A program made the position numbers and the translations under genes. The notes beneath the pieces were generated by a model. That model was not told where the DNA came from. It ran no database searches and was given only the letters and a program-made list of their open reading frames with translations. A DNA stretch of 64,000 nucleotides from a virus. The DNA lies in IMG/VR virus record IMGVR_UViG_3300036834_000189, positions 52,207-116,206 of that record. One strand, given 5' to 3'. Positions 56,861-64,000 of the stretch are shown here, one piece after another. How positions within the stretch are numbered: position 1 is the stretch's first letter; each line of letters begins with the position of its first letter.

Positions 56861-57964
56861 ATGCCCCCGATAGTCGATTTCTATCCGTTCGCCGACGCAG
56901 CCGGCGCCAACGTCATCGATCAGGCGACCTGGGCCGCCGGCAATCTCAGCCAAGGGCAGATCCGCGACAACGGGTTTCTCGGCGGCACCATCGCCGAGAG
57001 CCAGGAAGCCAACAAGGCGTGGCGGCAATCGACCTTTGTCGCCGCCGCAATCGCCAATTTGATTGCTCAGGTCAAAAACGTCGATGTGCACGACGACGGC
57101 AATCTGCAGGCGTTCATCGACGAATTGAAGGCGGCGATTGCCGCGCTCAGCCCGAGCGCTCGGAAGCCCGTTATTCCCGGCACTTCGACCAGTGATTTCT
57201 TTATCGCGACGAATGGCAGTGATGCAAACGGCGACGGCAGCGCGGCGAGCCCGTGGGCGACCCTGCAAAAGGCCTGGAACACGATCATCTCGACATTGGA
57301 TTTTGCCGGGAACGTCGTCACGATACACGTGGCCGACGGCGTTTACACCACACCGCTCTATGCCTCAGGTGTGGCGATCGGCGCGACCGCCCTCTGCCCG
57401 GTCATCATCACCGGCAATGCGGGAAATGCCGGTGCCGTGGTGTTTAACGTCATCGGCGGCAATTGCATCGAGGCCGACATCGGGGCCGCGCTGCACCTGC
57501 AGCACGTGACGGTTGAGTCAACGATATCGGGCGGCATTGGCGGGGCTGGGCTGGCGACTTCCTTTAGCGGCTTTATCGAGTTTGTCGATGTGACTTTTCT
57601 GGCTTGCACCTTTGCTCACATGTTTGTGACGGCGGGCAGCCGAATGAGGGTGCTCGGCAACTATTCGATAGCCGGTCCCAGTGAGACTCACGCGCACGCG
57701 AGTTTGGGCAGCTATCTCGATTTGTCGAACGTCGCCTCCGATTATACGGTGTCGATTAGCGGCACGCCAAATTTTTCGTGGTCCTTTGTCACCGCTGAGC
57801 AAGGCTCAGTGATCTATGCACCTCGCAACATCTATAGCGGAGGCGCCACCGGGCTGAGCTATATAGGCGAATCGAACGGCATCATCGACACGGGGGGACA
57901 CGGTGCAGGGTATTTTCCCGGCAACCAGCCGGGCCTGCTATACACCGGCGCTCAGTACGTCTGA
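56861..57964 (+). CDS. Tail spike/fibre with right-handed beta-helix
   Basis: 367 residues. The N-terminal ~100 residues (PIVDFYPFADAAGANVIDQATWAA) are a virion-attachment region with helices. From about 105 the repeats FFIATNGSDANGDGSAASPWATLQKAWNTI, VVTIHVADGVYT, VIITGNAGNAGAVVFNVIGGNCIEAD form the DUF1565/pectate-lyase-like beta-helix of phage depolymerase spikes. No catalytic residues can be assigned. Probably binds or degrades host polysaccharide. Confidence 0.75.
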   Translation: MPPIVDFYPFADAAGANVIDQATWAAGNLSQGQIRDNGFLGGTIAESQEANKAWRQSTFVAAAIANLIAQVKNVDVHDDGNLQAFIDELKAAIAALSPSARKPVIPGTSTSDFFIATNGSDANGDGSAASPWATLQKAWNTIISTLDFAGNVVTIHVADGVYTTPLYASGVAIGATALCPVIITGNAGNAGAVVFNVIGGNCIEADIGAALHLQHVTVESTISGGIGGAGLATSFSGFIEFVDVTFLACTFAHMFVTAGSRMRVLGNYSIAGPSETHAHASLGSYLDLSNVASDYTVSISGTPNFSWSFVTAEQGSVIYAPRNIYSGGATGLSYIGESNGIIDTGGHGAGYFPGNQPGLLYTGAQYV

Positions 57965-57976
57965 GGAGGGGGGCGC

Positions 57977-58579
57977 ATGCCGCGATACGATGCGCGCGAT
58001 TGGTACTGGGTGATCGCCCAGAACACGACACAGGTGTTTTCGTCGGCTCGTGCATTGTCGGTGCCGGTCGCGGATGGCACTTACCAGAACTGGCTCTCAG
58101 CCGGCGGGTGGACCGTGCCGATCGCCAGCGAGGCCGAACTTTACGACGTGCTCACCGTGGCGGCGCCAGCGGCGGCGGCGTCGGCGGCGCCGGCCTGGGT
58201 CAGCGGCGATCTATTGACCCCGCAGCAGGCGCACGACTGGCTGATCAGCGCGGGATTGACGATCACCTCGACGGGGACTGCGGCGGTCAATGGGACTTAT
58301 GCGGTCGATGATGGTACGCGCACGCGGATAAACGCCATCGTCACTGGGCTCAATGCCGTACCGCCGACGTTCCCGGCCGGACTCAATCCATTTCCGTGGA
58401 ACGATATGTCAAACGTCGCCCATAACTGGCAAGGGGGCACAACTGCGACGACCGGAAGATTTTTCGATTTTGCGTTTGAGGTGCGCGACTATATCGAGCA
58501 CCTCAATGCCACGTTGCTGGCGCGGCAAGGCAGCAACCCGACAGCACCCTGGCCATCATCCTCGGTGACAATCGCTTGA
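57977..58579 (+). CDS. Tail-fibre-associated protein (200 aa)
   Basis: Starts YDARDWYWVIAQNTTQVFSSARALSVPVADGTYQNWLSAGG, reminiscent of fibre-assembly and DUF4376-type phage proteins. An Ala-rich linker (APAAAASAAPAW) and a second helical domain (TPQQAHDWLISAGLTITS, FFDFAFEVRDYIEHLNA) follow. Probably needed for attaching or folding the fibres encoded on both sides. Confidence 0.6.
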   Translation: MPRYDARDWYWVIAQNTTQVFSSARALSVPVADGTYQNWLSAGGWTVPIASEAELYDVLTVAAPAAAASAAPAWVSGDLLTPQQAHDWLISAGLTITSTGTAAVNGTYAVDDGTRTRINAIVTGLNAVPPTFPAGLNPFPWNDMSNVAHNWQGGTTATTGRFFDFAFEVRDYIEHLNATLLARQGSNPTAPWPSSSVTIA

Positions 58580-58594
58580 GAAGCCCGGAGAGTC

Positions 58595-59590
58595 ATGGAC
58601 AATCGGAGCTTCTTGCGGCTGTTCGAGCGGCCGGAACGCCCACGGAATGTGCCGCCGGCCACGCACGTGTACGCTCCGATGCCCCCGGTTCAGCCGCCCC
58701 GGCCGTCTCCCGTCCCATCGCCCGCACCGCCCGACCGCCGTCCATCGCCCACGCCGCTCCGCATCCCCCTTCCGACGCGGCTCACCGCTGATCAGGCCTT
58801 CCTGCGGCTGTTCGAGCGGCACCCGCGTCGAGCCCCTACGGAGCCCGTGGAGGACCGGAAGCCGGAAGCCGCTGTCATACCCCCGCCTGCACCGGAGATG
58901 CCCATCAGGCGGGCTCCGCTGCGGCCCGTGCCGCGTCCTCCCGCGCCGGCCCCAACCCCAAGCGCCGCCGATCTCGGCTACCCGTTCGCCGCTAACGACA
59001 TCCTGCCCGCCGCCGCCCTCAACGCCGCGTTGGAGGGCAATCCCGGTCTGGGGCTGATCGGCAACAGCTTCAAATTGTGGTTCGATACCAGCACGCAGGA
59101 AGTGCGGCAGCGCTGGTGGGACGGCGCGCAGTGGGTCACCGCCGCGGCGCTCGATCCCGGCGCGCATCTGTGGCTGCCGCTGTTTGGCGGCGGCACCACC
59201 ACCCTCGCCAGCGCGGCTATTGTCGACCTCGGCAGCGTCTTCGAGACCCGAGTCACGATTACCGGCAGTGTGCCGATAAGCTCGTTCGGCACAAGCTGGC
59301 CGCGCGGCTCGGGCAAGCTCCTCAGCTTTCGAGACGGCGCGACACTGACCGCCAGCGCGTCGATGGTGATCCTTGGCGGGAGCGGCGGCAATCTCGTCAC
59401 CGCGCCCGGCGACGGCGCGTTCGCGTGGGCGCTCGGGTCGGGCAATTGGGAGGTGTTCTTTCTGCCCGCGATCTCGGCGAGCGGCCTGCTCGACGCCCCG
59501 GCGGACGGTCGATCCTACGGTCGACGGAACGCCGCCTGGAACCCAGTCCTTGCATTGTCGAACGACATATTGGATGGCGGCAATTTTTAG
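58595..59590 (+). CDS. Proline-rich tail protein with repeated FLRLFER motif
   Basis: 331 residues. The N-terminal 125 residues are Pro/Arg-rich and contain two FLRLFER blocks (SFLRLFERPERP and AFLRLFERHPRR), perhaps docking motifs. The remainder is beta-rich: LGLIGNSFKLWFDTSTQEVRQRWWDGAQWVTAA, then a strand domain (TVTITGSVPISSFGTSW). Resembles fibre or fibre-associated proteins. No enzymatic domain. Confidence 0.55.
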   Translation: MDNRSFLRLFERPERPRNVPPATHVYAPMPPVQPPRPSPVPSPAPPDRRPSPTPLRIPLPTRLTADQAFLRLFERHPRRAPTEPVEDRKPEAAVIPPPAPEMPIRRAPLRPVPRPPAPAPTPSAADLGYPFAANDILPAAALNAALEGNPGLGLIGNSFKLWFDTSTQEVRQRWWDGAQWVTAAALDPGAHLWLPLFGGGTTTLASAAIVDLGSVFETRVTITGSVPISSFGTSWPRGSGKLLSFRDGATLTASASMVILGGSGGNLVTAPGDGAFAWALGSGNWEVFFLPAISASGLLDAPADGRSYGRRNAAWNPVLALSNDILDGGNF

Positions 59591-59614
59591 GCGATGAGCA
59601 AAGAAACAAACTAG

Positions 59615-61162
59615 ATGTCCGATGTAATCCGCATCAAGCGCAGGTCGACGGGCGCACCGGGGGCTCCAGCCTCCTTGGCGAGCGCCGAGCTGGCGTACAA
59701 CGAAGTCGATCACACCCTGTATTACGGAGAAGGGACTGGGGGTGCGGGCGGCTCGGCCACGGTCGTGGTGGCGATCGCAGGTCAAGGTCTGTCGAGTAGC
59801 GCCCTCCCCTTAATGGACAGCAGTGGCGCCGACGCGGGGACCGCCTCGACCTGGTCACGCGGCGACCACGTCCACCCAACCGACACTTCCCGCGCCCCAA
59901 TACTCAGCCCAGCCTTCACCGGGACGCCGATCGCCCCGACGGTCATCCCGGGGACGGACAACACGACCAAGCTGGCGACTACCGCCTTCGTCCAGTCCGC
60001 GGTCGCGGCGGTCTCGGCGGGCGTCACCAACATCACGGTGGGCCAGGGTCTTACGGGGGGCGGGACCGGGAACGTCACCATCGCCGTCGCCAACGGCGGC
60101 ATCGCCAACACCATGCTGGCGACGATGCCAGCCAACACGCTGAAGGGGAACAACACGGGCGTGGGCGCGGCCCCGTTGGACCTCACCGTCGCACAGACCA
60201 TGACCCTGCTGGGTGCAGCTCCACTGGCTTCCCCGGGGTTCATCGGAGTCCCGACCGCACCGACCCCGACCAATGGGACCAACACGATACAACTGGCGAC
60301 CACCGCCTTTGTCCTGGCGACCGGCCTCAACCAACTACAGCCGCCGACGGGGACGGTCAGCTTCAACAACCAGCAACTGATCGGACTGACGGACCCGACG
60401 ACCGCCCAGGGCGCGGCGACCAAAGGCTACGTGGACGGTCTGGTCCAGGGGATCAACACCAAGGCCTCGGTCCTGGCGGCGACGGCGGTAGGCCAGAACA
60501 TCGTCCTCTCGGGCACCCAGACGATTGACGGCGCCGCGGTCAACGTCGGCGACCGCGTCCTGGTCAAAAATCAAACCAACGCGGCACAGAACGGCATTTA
60601 CGTGGTCGCCACGGGCGCCTGGACCCGCGGCCCGCAAACCGACACCTGGGCCGAGTTGGTGAGCGCCTACACCTTTGTCGTGGAGGGTACCACCAACGCC
60701 AGCACCGGTTGGCTCTGTACGGTGACCCCCGGCGGAACCCTCGAAACCACCCCGGTCACCTGGACCCAATTCTCGGGTGCGGGGCAGGTCACCGCCGGCA
60801 ACGGTCTGACCCAGACCGGCAACACCATCTCAGCGGTGGGCACCGCCAACCGCATCGCCTCGACCCCCGCCGGCATCGACATCGCGACCAACTACGCGGG
60901 CCAGAACAGCATCAACACCCTGGGCACGGTCGTCACGGGGACGTGGAACGGGAGCGCGGTCGGGGTGCCCTACGGCGGCACCGGCGCGTCGGCCCTGACC
61001 GGCTACCTCCTGGGGAACGGCACGAATCCCGTCACCGCGAGCCCGAACATCCCAAACACCGCCATCACTGGCTTGGGCACGATGAGCACCCAGAACGCCA
61101 ACGCGGTCGCCATCACCGGAGGCACAATCGACGGTTGTACGATCGATGGTGGGATTTTTTGA
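59615..61162 (+). CDS. Tail fibre protein 1 (hyaluronidase-like N-terminus)
   Basis: 515 residues. MSDVIRIKRRSTGAPGAPASLASAELAYNEVDHTLYYG is the N-terminal docking domain found in many phage fibres. Collagen-like and beta-repeat segments follow (TTKLATTAFVQSAVAAV, NTIQLATTAFVLATG, tail-fibre repeats AAQNGIYVVATGAWTR). The same N-terminus opens the next gene. It makes one of the receptor-binding fibres. Confidence 0.8.
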   Translation: MSDVIRIKRRSTGAPGAPASLASAELAYNEVDHTLYYGEGTGGAGGSATVVVAIAGQGLSSSALPLMDSSGADAGTASTWSRGDHVHPTDTSRAPILSPAFTGTPIAPTVIPGTDNTTKLATTAFVQSAVAAVSAGVTNITVGQGLTGGGTGNVTIAVANGGIANTMLATMPANTLKGNNTGVGAAPLDLTVAQTMTLLGAAPLASPGFIGVPTAPTPTNGTNTIQLATTAFVLATGLNQLQPPTGTVSFNNQQLIGLTDPTTAQGAATKGYVDGLVQGINTKASVLAATAVGQNIVLSGTQTIDGAAVNVGDRVLVKNQTNAAQNGIYVVATGAWTRGPQTDTWAELVSAYTFVVEGTTNASTGWLCTVTPGGTLETTPVTWTQFSGAGQVTAGNGLTQTGNTISAVGTANRIASTPAGIDIATNYAGQNSINTLGTVVTGTWNGSAVGVPYGGTGASALTGYLLGNGTNPVTASPNIPNTAITGLGTMSTQNANAVAITGGTIDGCTIDGGIF

Positions 61163-61186
61163 GAGCTACAGATGGATAAATATACT
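61159..61186 (+). promoter_or_regulatory. Possible promoter before the second fibre gene
   Basis: TTGAGA (61159-61164), 16 nt, TATACT (61181-61186): five of six matches in each sigma70-type box, with the fibre start 20 nt downstream. Transcription from here would allow separate control of the last fibre. The -35 overlaps the previous stop codon region. Confidence 0.4.
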
Positions 61187-61206
61187 CGTTACCGTCAGCA
61201 CCCCCA

Positions 61207-64000
61207 ATGACCGATGTCATCCGCATCAAACGGCGGAGCACAGGCTCCCCTGGGGCTCCAGCCGCCTTGGCGAGCGCCGAACTGGCGTTCAACGAACTGG
61301 ACAACACCCTCTACTACGGCGCCGGCAACAGCGCCGGACAAGCAACGAACATCATCACCATCGGGGGACCAGGAGCTTACCTGCCCCGTTCGGGCGGGAC
61401 CATGACGGGGCCGATCACCCTGGCGGCCGACCCGGCTGCGGCGCTCCAGCCGGTCACGCTGCAATACTACAACGCCCACCTGCCGACCGGCACCCTTCCG
61501 ACACCGGGGCCAAACGGCAGCGTACTCGGCTCGAACGGCACAACCGCGGCGTGGACGCGCGACCTCACGAACCTCAATACGGTTGTCATCAACAGTGGCA
61601 CCGTAGCCCTACCGCCATTGACCGGTGGACTCGCCAGCGGCGCAATTCTACGGATGGGACCGGATAATGCAGGTAACTTTTGGGGACAGATAATCGATGG
61701 ATTTGGCGGCAGCACCCCAGGCATAGTTTTTCGCACTGCCGGTGGCACGGCCACAGCACCCAGCTCCATGCCAGCAGGTGGTGTGTTGGGCGCCATTGTA
61801 TGTGTTGGCCATGGTACGACCAGTTACGGCGGGACGAGCGCCTCCATCCAAATGGTTACTGGTGAAGCCTGGACTGATTCAGCGCAAGGCACTCGAATCC
61901 AATTTTCGACGAACACTTCTGGAACTACCGGGCCGATCAACCGGATGACGATCGGCCAGGGCGTCATGATCGGCACCACGACCGCCGATCCCGGCGTTGG
62001 CCGGCTGGTGCTTAACGCCAACTCGGCGCCGCTGCCGGCAGCCGTACCGGACCCATTCCGGCTGCGGGTGTCGGGGGCGGACGGCGAATACACCGCGATG
62101 CTGATCGAAGGGTGGCAAGGGACCGCTACCGACTCGGGAGTCGGCATAGATTTTCGTTTCTCGCATGGTACCGCCGCCGCTCCGACAGCGACCCAGTCGG
62201 GCGATTGGCTCGGATGGTTCTCCTGGGGCGGTTACGGAGCCACCGCCTACGCCGACTGGACCGCGTGGGTGGCCGGGATCGCGACCGAGACCTATTCGGC
62301 AACGGTCCACGGCTCAGGTATCCAATTTGCCACCACCACAAGAGGAACGACTGGTGCAGTTCGCCGGATGCAGATCGGCGAGGGGATTTCAATCGGTACC
62401 ACCACCGATCCCGGCGCAAACAACCTCAGCGTTCAGGGCACGCTCACCGTCGGCACGACCACCACCGGCGGCGGCAACATCGCGAGCTTCAATGCGCCGA
62501 CGACGCAGGATTGCTACCTGTATTTCAATGGCGCGCGCGGCTGGTTGGTTGGGCCGCAGGCCACCGGTGGAAGCGCCGGCCGGTTTCTCATCTACGACGT
62601 CACAGCGGCCCGCTACGATTTGATCTTCGGGACGGACGGCGGGGCGACATTCGGCAACTGGATACAAGTGCCCAACGGCATCTGGATCAACAGCCTGAGC
62701 ACCACCGGCACCGCGCTCAACCTGATCGCGATCGACAGCAACAACAACATGCTGGTCGGCTGGAATGTGCCGGGAAGCATAGTCCTGGGAGGCTCCAGCC
62801 AAAACGTCCAGATCGGTTACCGCCTGCGTGTGCAAGCCGACGGCTCGAACTATTTCTGGATCACCGGCACCAACCTCTCACCGGAAACCGGCTCGATCGG
62901 CGTCACCCTCAGCGGTGGACAGCCGACCGCCATCACCCTCGTCCAGCCAACGACGTGCAGTGCGGCGCTGACCGTCAACGGTAGCATCTATCAGGCCAGT
63001 AACACCTCCCATTTTTTCCGCAATTCGGCCAACACCGGCTGGATCACCGGTATCGGGATCGACACATCCAACAACCTCGGCATCGGCTGGTGGAACCCGC
63101 CCTCAGGTCAGGTCTACATCGGGAGCGGCGTCCAAACCAACTTCGGTGGCGCCATAAACGTTTCAAGCAGCGTCTATGCCGGTACTTATGTTCAAGCCAA
63201 CACATACATGACGAGCGCGCAGGGTGCGTACTTCAACGGCAACTATCCAGGCCAGGGCTACGGCTTGATCGCGCAGAATCCGGTACAGTTCCGCAGCAAC
63301 CTGCGGGTCGAAGGCAACATGTCGCTGAACGGCTGGTTCTACAATCCGGGTGGCAGCGACCCGCTGGGTGTTTACGCCGATCAGGGCTATTACGCACGCG
63401 CCCGCTACAATGTTGCGGGCGTTCGTACATGGTCCTGTGGCTGTGACACCAACGGTTGGTTTGCGATCGCCGACGAGACCGCAGGGGCCTACCGGCTCTG
63501 GATCGATACCGGTGGTGGTCTTCACTGGGTCAGCGACCAATGGTTCATCGCCGGCTCGATCCAGATGATCGCGATCAACGCCAACGCCAACGTGTGGATC
63601 GGCGGCAACGCGAGCAGCATCACGCTGTACGCGCCGACAACATGCAACAGCACGATCTCCACCGTCGGTGCCAACGCCGGCTATTACTTGGCCGACCGCG
63701 CCGGCACGGCGCCCACCCAATGGGTGTTCTATGCGTACGGCGGCTCCCTCAACGTGTATGAAAATGCCGACGGCGACCGTTTTCGCTTCAACCACTATGC
63801 ATTCTATCCGGCCGGCGACAATTCTTTCTATTGCGGCGCGCAAGGCGGCAATGTGTGGGCCGCTGTCTACTCATACAACTTCGTCACTCAAAGAGACCTC
63901 AGGCACAAGACCGACATTGAAGACCTGCCCGACTGCCTCGCCGTCCTGCATGTCCTCAAGCCGAAACGCTTCCGCTTCAACAACGCGCGGCCCGAAGACG
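61207..64000 (+). CDS. Tail fibre protein 2, 3' end outside window
   Basis: Open from ATG 61207 to the edge (931 codons). MTDVIRIKRRSTGSPGAPAALASAELAFNELDNTLYYG repeats the N-terminus of fibre 1. Long beta-repeat shafts follow, with duplicated blocks ending R-M-x-I-G-x-G-x-x-I-G-T-T-T at about 61955-61980 and 62370-62400. Just before the edge lies VTQRDLRHKTDIEDLPDCLAVLHVLKPKRFRF, the start of an S74-type intramolecular chaperone. In that family the autocleavage Ser comes near S-D-x-R-L-K; the equivalent position here reads TQRDLRHK, so cleavage may be lost or altered. Confidence 0.85.
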   Translation, partial: MTDVIRIKRRSTGSPGAPAALASAELAFNELDNTLYYGAGNSAGQATNIITIGGPGAYLPRSGGTMTGPITLAADPAAALQPVTLQYYNAHLPTGTLPTPGPNGSVLGSNGTTAAWTRDLTNLNTVVINSGTVALPPLTGGLASGAILRMGPDNAGNFWGQIIDGFGGSTPGIVFRTAGGTATAPSSMPAGGVLGAIVCVGHGTTSYGGTSASIQMVTGEAWTDSAQGTRIQFSTNTSGTTGPINRMTIGQGVMIGTTTADPGVGRLVLNANSAPLPAAVPDPFRLRVSGADGEYTAMLIEGWQGTATDSGVGIDFRFSHGTAAAPTATQSGDWLGWFSWGGYGATAYADWTAWVAGIATETYSATVHGSGIQFATTTRGTTGAVRRMQIGEGISIGTTTDPGANNLSVQGTLTVGTTTTGGGNIASFNAPTTQDCYLYFNGARGWLVGPQATGGSAGRFLIYDVTAARYDLIFGTDGGATFGNWIQVPNGIWINSLSTTGTALNLIAIDSNNNMLVGWNVPGSIVLGGSSQNVQIGYRLRVQADGSNYFWITGTNLSPETGSIGVTLSGGQPTAITLVQPTTCSAALTVNGSIYQASNTSHFFRNSANTGWITGIGIDTSNNLGIGWWNPPSGQVYIGSGVQTNFGGAINVSSSVYAGTYVQANTYMTSAQGAYFNGNYPGQGYGLIAQNPVQFRSNLRVEGNMSLNGWFYNPGGSDPLGVYADQGYYARARYNVAGVRTWSCGCDTNGWFAIADETAGAYRLWIDTGGGLHWVSDQWFIAGSIQMIAINANANVWIGGNASSITLYAPTTCNSTISTVGANAGYYLADRAGTAPTQWVFYAYGGSLNVYENADGDRFRFNHYAFYPAGDNSFYCGAQGGNVWAAVYSYNFVTQRDLRHKTDIEDLPDCLAVLHVLKPKRFRFNNARPED

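Noticed and set aside
59615-61400. Diversity-generating retroelement using the repeated fibre N-termini as template and variable repeats
   Set aside because: The copies differ at all codon positions rather than at adenines, they lie at 5' ends of genes, and no reverse transcriptase is present in the window.

Overview
The window is a 64 kb interior segment of a high-GC tailed-phage genome (or an integrated copy of one) that is cut at both ends: a family A DNA polymerase is open at the left edge and a tail-fibre gene runs off the right edge. A sheath protein of the DUF3383 type, a DUF3277-type tube, and gp25-, J- and DUF2612-like baseplate proteins show a contractile-tail (myovirus) particle. 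No integrase, lysis cassette, rRNA or tRNA was recognised. A high-GC, probably alphaproteobacterial host is only an inference from composition and from the small-protein families present.

Layout, left to right. 1-9.6 kb is a replication and recombination block: PolA, a DnaX-like clamp-loader ATPase, a possible UvsY-like mediator, a T4 gp32-like zinc-containing SSB, a RecA/UvsX-like recombinase, a dCTP deaminase-type enzyme, a free-standing ClpX-type zinc finger, small Cys-rich proteins and a PD-(D/E)XK nuclease. 9.7-13.9 kb is packaging: terminase small subunit, small proteins, a structured non-coding stretch, a secreted proline-rich protein and terminase large subunit. 14.4-16.4 kb is a minus-strand operon of small proteins. 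16.4-28.6 kb is the head: a 1623-residue portal protein fused to NUDIX-like, HipA-like kinase and ADP-ribosyltransferase domains, low-complexity head proteins, a DUF2213 protease/scaffold, a cement protein and a DUF2184 major capsid protein. 28.7-29.5 kb is a long non-coding repeat array; a short inverted version lies at 26.1-26.3 kb, so the two bracket the cement and capsid genes. 29.7-35.9 kb is a minus-strand accessory island (small proteins, a minimal ATP-dependent ligase, secreted and membrane proteins). 35.9-64 kb holds head-tail connectors, neck, sheath, tube, chaperones, tape measure, hub, spike, baseplate wedge and fibres.

How the parts work together. The plus strand carries the replication and late virion genes in tightly overlapping strings. 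The minus-strand islands each begin with the same cassette: a TTGAC / TATATA promoter followed, at about the first transcribed base, by a small stem-loop with loop AATCGA or AATCAA. Five copies are visible, so these small genes look like a single regulon, probably expressed at a different time from the structural genes.

Most unusual points. (1) The paired arrays of alternating 10-11 nt cores, GAGCGAGCCA and GAGTTGAACCA/GAGAGCACCA, separated by almost constant 8-nt variable spacers and inverted around the capsid cassette. (2) The portal-effector fusion. (3) The five-copy promoter plus 5'-hairpin regulon. (4) The stand-alone ClpX zinc-binding domain. (5) An AT-rich C-terminal module grafted onto a head-region protein.
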